Part shown: piece by piece, positions 1 through 13,400 of the stretch
Layout of the letters: the number at the start of each line of letters is the position of its first letter
How positions within the stretch are numbered: the first letter of the stretch is position 1
Source of the DNA: Glandiceps talaboti
Taxonomy: Eukaryota > Hemichordata > Enteropneusta > Spengelidae
DNA length: 64,000 nt
NCBI RefSeq assembly: GCF_964340395.1
Contig: NC_135571.1
Location: 10,862,440-10,926,439, forward strand
Reading direction: 5' to 3'
The notes under the pieces: model-generated
The model's database searches: none
Told to the model about the DNA's origin: nothing
What the model saw: the letters and a program-made list of their open reading frames with translations, nothing else
Translations under genes and position numbers: made by a program

Positions 1-718
1 AAGATGCAATAACGATGGAATAAAGGTAAATACAGGAAAACCAGCCTATCTAACATCATATTTTAATCAGATTGGCTTCCCACAGACCACTCAATACAAA
101 TATAAGCAACATCATCCAACCCCTACTGATACACAGACACACACACATTGGCCTTGGAACAAACAAGCTATTGAAAGTCATCACATTGCAGGCTTAGATT
201 TTCACACATACAACAAGTGTATTGCAAGTGATACATGTGTGTGCACATACGGTGCCTGTTTGTCGGCAGGAGTGTAGTGTCGTTTAACAGTTTATGTATT
301 ATGCTAACTCTGGGTGTATACGCTGCAGGGTTTCGGCACATCTTCTCCCCTCTGCTATGGTTTTTCCCTATTCATAATAGCGATACTGCAAACAGATTTC
401 ATTCACATGGATTTTGGAGGGAGGGTAGAAGACGTGTCGAAACCCCATAAGCGTATACATCCAGAGCTAATATTATGCAAACTTTGAAAGTACACTTGTA
501 TGATTTTTCCCTCATTTTATTTCACTTGTAGATCCTGATTGATGTGTTTGTAAAATGTACATAAATTATGTTTATTTATGATGTAATATTTGTGAAAATT
601 GTTATTCTTGTAATCAAATTTTATATCATTTGATAATTCGCAGAACCCATTGTTTCTGAAAATTACTTCATTTCCAATTTCCGGCATGACATTCCCCTTG
701 AAACTCAAGCATGATTGG
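1..718. other. Noncoding left edge
   Basis: I see no exon with convincing coding content or paired splice sites. The open frame at 235-450 has no recognisable domain. The region is ordinary AT-rich DNA leading into the minisatellite that starts at about 719. Confidence 0.5.
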
Positions 719-2484
719 CAAGATACATCTAATGATTTAGACAGATACATCTAATGATTTAGACAGATACATCTAATGATTTAGACAGATACATCTAATG
801 ATCTAGACAGATACATCTAATGATTTAGACAGATACATCTAATGATTTAGACAGATACATCTAATGATTTAGACAGATACACCTAATGATTTAGACAGAT
901 ACATCTAATGATTTAGACAGATACATCTAATGGTTTAGACAGATACATCTAATGATCTAGACAGATACATCTAATGATTTAGACAGATACATCTAATGAT
1001 TTAGACAGATACATCTAATGATTTAGACAGATACATCTAATGGTTTAGACAGATACATCTAATGATTTAGACAGATACATCTAATGGTTTAGACAGATAC
1101 ATCTAATGATTTAGACAGATACATCTAATGATTTAGACAGATACACCTAATGATTTAGACAGATACATCTAATGATTTAGACAGATACACCTAATGATTT
1201 AGACAGATACATCTAATGGTTTAGACAGATACATCTAATGATTTAGACAGATACATCTAATGATCTAGACAGATACATCTAATGATTTAGACAGATACAT
1301 CTAATGGTTTAGACAGATACATCTAATGATTTAGACAGATACATCTAATGATTTAGACAGATACATCTAATGATTTAGACAGATACATCTAATGATCTAG
1401 ACAGATACATCTAATGATCTAGACAGATACATCTAATGATCTAGACAGATACATCTAATGATTTAGACATATACATCTAATGATCTAGAGAGATACATCT
1501 AATGATTTAGACAGATACATCTAATGATTTAGACAGATACACCTAATGATTTAGACAGATACATCTAATGATTTAGACAGATACACCTAATGATTTAGAC
1601 AGATACATCTAATGATTTAGACAGATACACCTAATGATTTAGACAGATACATCTAATGATCTAGACAGATACATCTAATGATTTAGACAGATACATCTAA
1701 TGATCTAGACAGATACATCTAATGATTTAGACAGATACATCTAATGATTTAGACAGATACATCTAATGGTTTAGACAGATACATCTAATGATTTAGACAG
1801 ATACATCTAATGATTTAGACAGATACATCTAATGATTTAGACAGATACATCTAATGATCTAGACAGATACATCTAATGATCTAGACAGATACATCTAATG
1901 ATCTAGACAGATACATCTAATGATTTAGACATATACATCTAATGATCTAGAGAGATACATCTAATGATTTAGACAGATACATCTAATGATTTAGACAGAT
2001 ACACCTAATGATTTAGACAGATACATCTAATGATTTAGACAGATACACCTAATGATTTAGACAGATACATCTAATGATTTAGACAGATACACCTAATGAT
2101 TTAGACAGATACATCTAATGATCTAGACAGATACATCTAATGATTTAGACAGATACATCTAATGATCTAGACAGATACATCTAATGATTTAGACAGATAC
2201 ATCTAATGATTTAGACAGATACATCTAATGATTTAGACAGATACACCTAATGATTTAGACAGATACATCTAATGATTTAGACAGATACATCTAATGATTT
2301 AGACAGATACACCTAATGATTTAGACAGATACATCTAATGATTTAGACAGATACATCTAATGATTTAGACAGATACATCTAATGATTTAGACAGATACAT
2401 CTAATGATTTAGACAGATACATCTAATGATTTAGACATATACATCTAATGATCTAGACAGATACATCTAATGATTTAGACAGAT
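719..2484. repeat. 22-bp minisatellite, about 80 units
   Basis: Tandem units of the form AGACAGATACATCTAATGAT plus TT. The AGACAG motif at 739 and its last copy at 2477 are 1,738 bases apart, exactly 79 x 22, so the array has no net indels. Variants are single substitutions (GATT/GATC, ACATCT/ACACCT, AATGAT/AATGGT, AGACAG/AGACAT, AGACAG/AGAGAG). A rare pair of variants (AGACAT followed by AGAGAG) recurs 462 bp apart (21 units), which shows a higher-order duplication. No frame stays open through it. Confidence 0.97.
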
Positions 2485-3318
2485 TCCAACTTCATAAACC
2501 ATGGCTGTATAGTATTACAATATACTATTCTCAGTATCTGAAATAAAACATTACTGCCTAGTCACATCATAAAAATTAATGACCATTTAATTTCTTGGTC
2601 GATCGACACCATAACTTCCACTCCATGTACTACACATGCATTACTATAGGCATATGTGAGAATAAGATGACCTTGACATCTAGCCGCTTTCACCACATCA
2701 GATTTTAATCAGACTGAGTTCGACTATAAAACTATATGCAAATATCTGATGTATGAAATTTCTCAATGTGTGATACATATTTACACTGATCAATTCTATA
2801 ATTGTGTCTATGTATCTTAGGGCAAAGTTAAGACAATTTGAGTCATAGCTGATAGTTGTAGTTGTTATGATGAGAAAGACTGAGTGTACACCATGAGTCA
2901 TCACTTTCTGACTATCTCATTCTAGATCTGTTATCACCATGGAAACAATAGTGCTATTTTCTGTATGTGTCATCATTACCCAAAGAGTGTATTTTTGTCT
3001 AGATATCCATCAAAGGAATCTTCAGCACCTGAGATTTAATATTTCATTTTGAGGAATCGAGATGTATACATGAAGTGATTAGTGTGGTTTACTGAGAGAT
3101 TGAATAATGAATAACATCAGAGGTTGGAGTTAGAATTTTTTATTTGATTATCAGGTGTCTGAAACAGCCCCCTCCCCTCCTTTCTCCCAAAAGCTAACAA
3201 AAAGTCACTGACAAACATTACTACAGCAGTGAGTAGTATGTAGCATAACCACAGTCCACTGCATCTAAGTTACATGTTGAGAGATCCAAAAAAAAGTCAT
3301 TTTCCAAGGAGGTACTTT
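2485..3318. other. Noncoding region upstream of Rabin8-like gene
   Basis: No coding exon seen. The promoter and any noncoding first exon of the downstream gene probably lie here or within the next 1.6 kb, because a good splice acceptor at 4158-4159 precedes the ATG-bearing exon. An X-box-like 14-mer is listed separately. Confidence 0.4.
2933..2946 (+). promoter_or_regulatory. Candidate RFX X-box
   Basis: ATCACCATGGAAAC fits the degenerate RFX X-box pattern RYYNYY-(N1-3)-RRNRAC. RFX factors drive many ciliary genes, and Rabin8 acts in ciliogenesis, so the position upstream of a Rabin8-like gene is suggestive. The consensus is loose enough to occur many times by chance in 64 kb, and the transcription start is not known. 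Confidence 0.2.
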
Positions 3319-3722
3319 CTTATGAATGTCTAGATACTCTCACCAGTTCTCAGGAGCATCACTAAAACTTCAAAGGGCTGTTTTTGTTGTACTGATATCT
3401 ACTGCATAATTGCATTCAATACCCTTGTAATGTGGGCCCTCATAGACTACACAGAGCTAATAATTCATTGACTTGTTACTGCAATGCCTCCAGGCATAGC
3501 AGTAACATCGGGGCATTGCAGTAACACAGAGCATCACAGTAACATGTCAACAAATGATTACCCTATGTACAAAATGTAGTCGATTAGGGTCCATAGTACA
3601 AAGATATTCGAGTACAATTATGCAGTAGATATCAGTACATATAAAACTGCCAGTTTAGTGGTTGCCAAGGACTGGTAAGAGAGTCTAATGAATGTCAGGT
3701 CACTGACCCAGAAACAGTACCA
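3319..3722. mobile_element. Foldback (MITE-like) element
   Basis: Long inverted arms face each other. The clearest part is a 24-bp perfect inverted match, 3389-3412 against 3615-3638; weaker complementarity continues outward to about 3320 and 3720. A smaller hairpin (3475-3506, arms GTTACTGCAATGCC) sits near the centre, followed by a short run of CAGTAACA-type repeats. No ORF. Ends and target duplication are not resolved. Confidence 0.7.
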
Positions 3723-3937
3723 CAGTAGTGAGTACTATGTAGCATGGTTTTACATAATCACTTAATGTAGTCGTTTTCCCAATGAGGAGGTGACCGGGGT
3801 GAAATCCACTGGTCTGGGACTAGCGATTTTTTTGGGGGGACCACACAAATTTTACATTGTCTCGTCCATTGGACCAGTACCTTACTGTTAATAACTATGT
3901 TAAAAAGTCGTCTGAATATACAGAAACATATATATAC

Positions 3938-4119
<182 letters not shown>

Positions 4120-4159
4120 CACAGAGAAATTCAAATGCATTCTTTTTTTCTTCCAACAG

Positions 4160-4412
4160 GATCAGATATAGCTGTATAGATTAACTGGAAAGTGTGTGTT
4201 TCTCAACCAGACAAGGAGCAACAACCAGGCATCCCTCCTCCACAGCGTTGACAACATATCATTTGAAATACCAATACACAACCACTATACATCATAAATT
4301 ATTTTACGTAACTCCAATAATGCACTCCAAGACTAAAACTGTCTGAGGACAAAATCACAATCTATCCAAATCCAAGTCGTTAGAAATTTGGAATTTAGGG
4401 AATCTTGTCACC
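4160..4412 (+). other. 5' UTR part of the ATG exon
   Basis: A pyrimidine-rich tract ending TTCCAACAG at 4159 is a good 3' splice site. The exon would run from 4160 to the donor at 4598, giving a 253-base 5' UTR before the ATG at 4413. This predicts at least one noncoding exon further upstream. Confidence 0.55.
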
Positions 4413-7400
4413 ATGACAGAAAATACACTGAGTGTTGATTTTGGGGAAATGACAAGAGCAAAGAGTGTTCCCATTCTGAGTAAACAACCAGATATCAGTG
4501 ATGAAGATGAGGATGGAGTTGTCAGTTGCCATGGTAATGGTAGTGGTGATGGGAATGGAAGAGTGGAATTGGAATATGAAAAAACTGAAGCAGACAGGTA
4601 ACGCATAACTTGGGTCCAGAATACTCGCTTTATTTACTTAGGGGGTGAGATCAATAGTTCAATGTAGGATATAAAAAAACTAAATTCTTTCAGTTAGCCC
4701 ACCCCTTCTAATCTAACTAAATTGGCCAAAATTGATAATTTTTTCTAAGAGCGCAATAAATTTCAAATCAGTATGTAGTACTATAGTCTTTAAGATACAG
4801 ACATTCGTGCTATATTTAGCCAGCACACATCTTAAGAAGCAGTGATAGGGCTGAACAACACAACGTACAATGTACCTTACAATCTAGTAGTAGTAGTACT
4901 ATGAATACAAAGCCCTTTTTCCTTGGGCTATGCCTTCGGGGATGAGGGGGGAGGGGGGGGGGCAGCCTGTGTTAGGGTGACCCATAGTCCCTTGAGAAAG
5001 AGACATATGGTGTTGCCCTGGCGAACAGTCAACATGTGTTATAATAATATCTTGGTTCCCTATCCTATTATTAGGATGTATTTTGACCAACATCAATAAT
5101 GTGTCATTTTTATCAGAGGGCACACTATCTACAATGCTAAATTGATAGTTATGTCATTGTTAATCTTCTCGATTTTGTCTCTGAACTAGAAATGGTGACA
5201 GCGTGAAATTTAAAGTTGGGGCATCAGGTGATAGTGATAATTGTTTAGAAGAAAAGGAAACTCGACTTCGTAGTCAGTCATCGGTAGAATCTGTACGAGT
5301 TCAAGCCGTAGATAAACTACAGGCTGAACTAAAGAAAGCACAGGAAGTAAGTATTTTGCAGAATTTTATTTATAATAATAATAATGCTTTTACCTCACCT
5401 AATCCAAACTGAATATATTTGAACAAAAAATATGGTATTTATACCCTGGTTGTCATTGGTTCTGTGAATCAAAATGTCGACATATAAATCAGCACTATTT
5501 TTCCGTGTATGTAAAGTTTGTCTCAGAATCCATGATGAGATATTGAAATGTACTTCTGCAAGCATATAACAAAATTATGAAAAATTAGAAAAACTAACAA
5601 AATTATGAAAAATTAGAAAAAAAACGTACATAGATCTGGTCACAGATTGACAATCAGATAACAAATTTCGAGGTCATCAAAATAACAAAATTAATAATCT
5701 TATTTGGAAATTTGTTGAATGGTCACAACAAGAGCAGTGCCCTAGTGTTGAAGAAGTAGAAGGAATCCGGAGTACCCGGGGAAAATCTGCATTGTTTGGC
5801 AGGGTCAAACTGAGCATCACCCTTCTTACATACAGACCTGGTTAAATTTTAAATCAAACCCAGCCGACACCTGGCAGGTTCAAACTCAGACTGCAGAGGT
5901 AAGCGGTGTACAAGCTAACCTCTTGGCCACCGACAACCCAATCTACTATTCTCAATTTAACTTGTGGCATTATTTCTCCCTTTGTAGGCTCTACAGCTCA
6001 AAGATGAACAAGTGAACAAATTATCCAGTATTCGTGATGAGATGGATAAAGAATTGGAAGAACTGACTGCCAGTTTGTTTCAGGTAAAGAACTGGGTTGT
6101 GTAATAGTCATTTTTCCACTCCCATGATGCATTTGTTTCAGGTAAAGACTGGGTTGTGTAATAGTCAATTTTCTGGTTCCATGATGCATTGCGCAAGACG
6201 ATGTCTCTTATGTTGTTACAGTTAGCCTTGTTTTGTCTATATTACGTTTGAAATAACATTTTCATCAAATTATGGAAAGACATGTTGACCTCTTTGAGTC
6301 AAAACGTTCAAAATTACCATTACTTTCTCTGATTTTCTTTTATATTACTGTCGATGGTATAATTACATTATTCCCCAATATTTTTCTTCATTCAGCACGA
6401 AAATACTCAAGACCTAAGGGTTGTAACTTTTTATCCTAGCACCTCATAGTGACAAAGGCCCCTTACAAATGGAGGTCATTTGTATTTTTCTTGGCTCAGG
6501 AACAAAGGAAAATATTGAGGAATAATATCTAATTGTATGTATTCTAATTTTGTGGGGTTTGATTTGAGAGATTGATTTCAATTTTACAGGAAGCCCATGG
6601 TATGGTAAGAGAGGCTAATATCAAAAGAGCTGCATCAGAAAAACAACGCAAAGAAGCTGTCAGCAAGGTATGTCATTTGTAGATAAGCAAAATGTATTGA
6701 AAGGCCACTGTTATGTGTACAGTAACTAAACTAAGAAAAACATATTGTACGACCACTGTAATGTGTACAGTAACTGAACTAAGAAAAACATATTATTGTA
6801 AGACCACTGCAATGTGTACAGCAACTAAACTAAATTGTTGGTTTCATCACTTGCTTACTTTTTGTAGTACTCATAATATTTGCATATCAGAAGCACACTA
6901 ATTTGCATATGCCTTCAGCACTAAAGCACTGTCTTTCGTGGTTTGTACTTCTGTACTTAATAATAATAATGTTGGTTTCTTATATAGCGCTTTCCCACTC
7001 TGTGCTCAAAGCGCTTTACAATTATTACCCCTGGCTCGGATCAGAACGGCACAACGGCCCTTTAGTCTTCCTCAACTCCCCGGGGAGCATACAATCCATT
7101 GCAGCCATTCAGCGCATAGGATTAAAGCCTTCACATTGAAACCTACATCCTACCAGGTCCCCAATTATACAGCTGGGTTTACTGAGGCACAGTCGTGGTT
7201 CAAATCTTGCCCAAGGACTTTAGCCACTCAGAAACAAACAGCAGGCAGCGACGGGGCTCGAACCTGCAACCTGTAGATTCCAAGCCGGTCACGCTAACCA
7301 TTCACCCATCATGACTCCACATATACTTGTCACATACATAACAATTAAGATCAACGAGTTTTCTTACTAATGTGAAAGCACCATTATAATAATGTTTACA

Positions 7401-10400
7401 TTTAGAGAGATTACTAAAGCTTAATGATGTTTCTACTAGAACACTTTTGAAACACAGCAGAAACCTGTCTAGTATGGTGGTATGGGTCGCAAAGACAGTG
7501 CTAGCACTGTGCTTTCTCTATAGTGAGATCAATTGATAGTAGAACACTTATGAAACATAGCAGAAACATGTCAAGCACAGCAGCATGTAGAGTTGTCAGG
7601 ATGGTCTAGTGGAGAGGATGATGCTAGCACTGTGCTTTCTCTATAGTTGGGAAAACACAGTATGGCAGAAACCTGCCAAGCATGGCTGCCTCGGTGGCAA
7701 GGATGGTGTGAGCACTATGCTTTCTCTGTTGTTGGGGAAAAGACAGTATGGCAGAAACTTGTCAAGCATGGCAGTCTTGGTGGCAAGGACAGTGTTAGCA
7801 CTGTTCTTTTGCTAAGGTTGGGAGAACACAGCACAGAGGAAACACTATGTCCTATTTCCATGATGGCAAGGATGGTGCTAGCACCATGCTTTCTCTATAG
7901 TGGGGAGAACATGGGAGCACAGCAAAAACCTACTGAGCACTGTATCCATAAACACCTAATTATCATTGTATATCCTTCCAGATTGAAGTACTGCAAGCAG
8001 AAGTGCATGCTCTCAAAGCTTTAGTAATTACTTCAACTCCTAGTATACACTATAGAAAGTCCAGATTGGGGTTTCATCGCAGCGTTAGCCATCATCCAAA
8101 ACAACCGTTCACACCAACACATCAAAAAGCCAGCAGTATGAGTGGACTGGCACAGATACAGAGTAAGGGTAAAACTATAGACAACAGAGAGGTAAGTACG
8201 GGATATTCAAATCAAATAATAAATAAATAAAATGTATCATATTGAAAATTCTTTTGACTGTGAGTCAATGAACATTTGTAAGTTTAGTCTGAAAGATCCA
8301 CTCGTTAGTCTGCTTATGAACAGGGTTGTCGTTGGCTAACTTGCCTCTTACCACTGCAGTCGGGGTTTGAACCCATTCAGGGTTTGATTAAATTTACCAC
8401 GCTGTAAGTAAGAAGACTGGCGTTCAGTTTGACTCTACCGAAGAACGTAAGTTTTCCCCGGGTACTCTGGTTTCCTCCTGCATTAACACTGAACCCATGA
8501 GGGATGGCCTTCACTGGACTTCTTGGGAGACAAGTGTTTATATGCTTAAAGAATTATCCAGTATAAATAAAGATTATTATTATACCACTCAGGGTTGAAG
8601 CATATTGCGTAAGTGGAAACAAGTATTGGATCTTTCAAGATAGTTGTAAGTTTTGTACTATTGTATTGATTGTAATTGTTTAACTGGGGGATTGATTGAC
8701 TGATTGATTGATTGATTGATCTATTTATTTACTTTTGGATGTATAGATTAATCCAGAACTTTGGAAAGATTTTATGATGTGGAAGTCCGAGATCAGTTTG
8801 TCAAGAGATTCTAAATTCATGGCTAGAATACTACAGGAAGACATTCGGCCATGTTTAAACTTTGCCAATGCTGAACTTGCTAGTGGATTACTTAATAGTG
8901 TAGAGACGAACACACTGAGTATGGAACCCATTATGACTTCCTCATACCCAAAGTAAGTATACAACCCATTATGACTTCCTCATACCCAAAGTAAGTATAC
9001 AACCCATTATGACTTCCTCATACCCAAAGTAAGTATACAACCCATTATGACTTCCTCATACCCAAAGTAAGTATACAACCCACTATGACTTCCTCATACC
9101 CAAAGTAAGTATACAACCCATTATGACTTCCTCATACCCAAAGTAAGTATACAACCCATTATGACTTCCTCATACCCAAAGTAAGTATACAACCCATTAT
9201 GACTTCCTCATACCCAAAGTAAGTATACAACCCATTATGACTTCCTCATACCCAAAGTAAGTATACAACCCATTATGACTTCCTCATACCCAAAGTAAGT
9301 ATACAACCCATTATGACTTCCTCATACCCAAAGTAAGTATACAACCCACTATGACTTCCTCATACCCAAAGTAAGTATACAACCCATTATGACTTCCTCA
9401 TACCCAAAGTAAGTATACAACCCATTATGACTTCCTCATACCCAAAGTAAGTATACAACCCATTATGACTTCCTCATACCCAAAGTAAGTATACAACCCA
9501 TTATGACTTCCTCATACCCAAAGTAAGTATACAACCCATTATGACTTCCTCATACCCAAAGTAAGTATACAACCCATTATGACTTCCTCATACCCAAAGT
9601 AAGTATACAACCCATTATGACTTCCTCATACCCAAAGTAAGTATACAACCCATTATGACTTCCTCATACCCAAAGTAAGTATACAACCCATTATGACTTC
9701 CTCATACCCAAAGTAAGTATACAACCCATTATGACTTCCTCATACCCAAAGTAAGTATACAACCCACTATGACTTCCTCATACCCAAAGTAAGTATACAA
9801 CCCATTATGACTTCCTCATACCCAAAGTAAGTATACAACCCATTATGACTTCCTCATACCCAAAGTAAGTATACAACCCATTATGACTTCCTCATACCCA
9901 AAGTAAGTATACAACCCATTATGACTTCCTCATACCCAAAGTAAGTATACAACCCATTATGACTTCCTCATACCCAAAGTAAGTATACAACCCATTATGA
10001 CTTCCTCATACCCAAAGTAAGTATACAACCCATTATGACTTCCTCATACCCAAAGTAAGTATACAACCCACTATGACTTCCTCATACCCAAAGTAAGTAT
10101 ACAACCCATTATGACTTCCTCATACCCAAAGTAAGTATACAACCCATTATGACTTCCTCATACCCAAAGTAAGTATACAACCCATTATGACTTCCTCATA
10201 CCCAAAGTAAGTATACAACCCATTATGACTTCCTCATACCCAAAGTAAGTATACAACCCACTATGACTTCCTCATACCCAAAGTAAGTATACAACCCATT
10301 ATGACTTCCTCATACCCAAAGTAAGTATACAACCCATTATGACTTCCTCATACCCAAAGTAAGTATACAACCCATTATGACTTCCTCATACCCAAAGTAA

Positions 10401-13400
10401 GTATACAACCCATTATGACTTCCTCATACCCAAAGTAAGTATACAACCCATTATGACTTCCTCATACCCAAAGTAAGTATACAACCCATTATGACTTCCT
10501 CATACCCAAAGTAAGTATACAACCCATTATGACTTCCTCATACCCAAAGTAAGTATACAACCCATTATGACTTCCTCATACCCAAAGTAAGTATACAACC
10601 CACTATGACTTCCTCATACCCAAAGTAAGTATACAACCCATTATGACTTCCTCATACCCAAAGTAAGTATACAACCCATTATGACTTCCTCATACCCAAA
10701 GTAAGTATACAACCCATTATGACTTCCTCATACCCAAAGTAAGTATACAACCCATTATGACTTCCTCATACCCAAAGTAAGTATACAACCCACTATGACT
10801 TCCTCATACCCAAAGTAAGTATACAACCCATTATGACTTCCTCATACCCAAAGTAAGTATACAACCCACTATGACTTCCTCATACCCAAAGTAAGTATAC
10901 AACCCATTATGACTTCCTCATACCCAAAGTAAGTATACAACCCATTATGACTTCCTCATACCCAAAGTAAGTATACAACCCATTATGACTTCCTCATACC
11001 CAAAGTAAGTATACAACCCATTATGACTTCCTCATACCCAAAGTAAGTATACAACCCATTATGACTTTGTACCCCTACTGGTGAAAAGAATATTGTAAAT
11101 CGAAACGATCGCAAAGAAGCTATTAAACCATATGACAGTAAGTAGTTTTGATATTAGAGTAGAGAAAGATCATTCAAATGCCAATAACCACATCTTAGCC
11201 AGTACCTGTAAAGTATGGATTGGTGAAAGTAAATATTTGATTTGATGATTTTAAAATATTGGTGTCATTTTTATCCACAGAAAATGTGCTTTAACTGGTG
11301 CAAAGAAAGTGTGCAAGTACAGATTTCGTCTTAGTGAAACACAAGAGTGGCATAATATCACATCAACATGTCGTGAAAGGGTAAGTACTGAAATGTAGTC
11401 GTGAGTTGATTTCATCAAATTGGAATAGTGTTCACTCAATTTATTTAGTCAAGAGGCTATACATCCATGGCATCGAGTCTCTTCTCACATCAAGTGCAAT
11501 GATGTCCTGATATGAAATTTCAAATTCAAATGAAGCCACCCACACAGTCATTAACATTTTGTCAATCATTCACAGAATTCTGCCCAATGATAGGTTAGTG
11601 TTTACTGGAGTAATTACAAAATGTCCAAATATGGTGCATTTGTCATTATAAGGATGCAACTTTTGCACTGTTTACATCATTCTAACAGGGGGTTACTCAT
11701 TTGCATGAACAACTTTTGATTACATAATGTCCAAATATGGTAATCACAGAATTCTGCTCAATGATGGGTTAGTGTTTATTGGGGACATTTACATAATGTT
11801 CAAATATGGTGCATATATTATTATAAGGATGCAACCTTTGCGCTGTTTACAGCATTCTAATAGGGGGTTACTCATTTGTATGAAACACTTTTGGTTCATG
11901 ATTACTCACTGAGCAAGACCGGGTGAAGAGAGATTTTGAGATTTAAATCCATGGATGACATCTAGACTACAATTTGTAATGCAACCAAATGTAAAGCGTT
12001 TGGTTGTAATTTTCAACTGTTTGTGTTGCGTCATGAGCCAAAACCATGATATACAGCAATTTCAGAAAGTACCGCTTAGTTTAAGTAATAAATTACAGTG
12101 GATAAATATAACGTGATTGATACAATGAAGGGAGGTTTGACATTACAATGTTATGTGCCTTGTTCGTAAGTATCGGTACTGTAGTAAAAGTTATCAAAAG
12201 TCATATCTTGCGCTATTCAAATTTCGTGTTTAGTGTTCACGGTACATAGGGTTCTTGACATCGCAACTTAATACGCCTTTTTGGCAAGCAGTAAAAGGTA
12301 TTATCATCTTTCTGTGTAATTCATTGGAGAGCGTGCATCAAACCCGAGCAATAATTTTCCTTATCACACCCTGGCACACTTTGCACAAATATGGTAAGTG
12401 GCACGCTCAGTAATATCTATTATTCGCTGAGCGATTTGATGCTTTGATTTTTTCTCAATAATTTTGCATATCTGAGCATAATATAAGGATTCACTATCAA
12501 TTTATTGGTTTGTGATTTCAATAATTTCTGTGGCACTACATGGGGCATATGATAAAATTAAAACCTTTACAGCTCGGATATGCGATTTGCGGACCCGATA
12601 GTATGACTTACACTGCCGCTCCACCATACAGGCCCTTCCACCATACAACGTTGGGCTGCAAAACCCATATCTTGGCTGTTAGGATTATCATGATCCATGT
12701 CTTGGTTGTTTCAATTTCAAAGTCAAGTGTCAGCATATTTGATGCTGAAGGGTTTTGGACATATTTAAATTTATGTGCCTTCTGTGTAAGAGTGACCATA
12801 TTTTTTTTTATATATCTCATTACTTTTTCATGGCAACTATGAGTCAGTCGGCTGATTTTTTTTTTGAAAAAGTTAAAAAAATGAAAAATCATCATCTTCA
12901 TGTTTCTCTGCCTCTCTTTTTCTTCCCCCTATCTTCCTTTTTATTTGATTCCTGGTAACAAACCCTTTCTCAGCTTCTCTACACTATTGGCATGTTCTCA
13001 TGCCATGACTGTAGATGACATTGACAGTCCAGACACTTGCTCATTCTTGCCAGACTGTTTGCAAAATATTAAGGGCTGGCGAGAATAAGAATATTTTTTT
13101 TTAATTTTGATGTCTTAGCTGAAAACTTGGGTTGGTCACGTAATGAGAAACAGAACAGAAAAAAATAGGGTCACCCTACGTACATGTAAAATCTAACATA
13201 TATTATGTCTTGCAGGTGACAGTTGTGTGTGATTTCTACACATACCTACGCTATATACAACAAGGCTTAGTTAAAGCAGAAGGTAAATATAACTATCTTG
13301 TTGGTTCAACACAAAACTAGTCTAGTTCCTGACGACCGTATTCCGATTTTACACTATGTTATATTCACACTATGTCTAGTCAGTCTCGTTACTCAAGACG

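Noticed and set aside
6938-7276. 112-codon ORF in intron 4
   Set aside because: It lies within a tRNA-derived SINE on the opposite strand.
7244-7315. Functional tRNA gene
   Set aside because: The B box is good, but the cloverleaf is degenerate and continues into a SINE body and ATT tail.
7609-8024. Two ORFs in intron 4 with MGKHSMAETCQAW-type repeats
   Set aside because: They come from a degenerate minisatellite between two supported exons.
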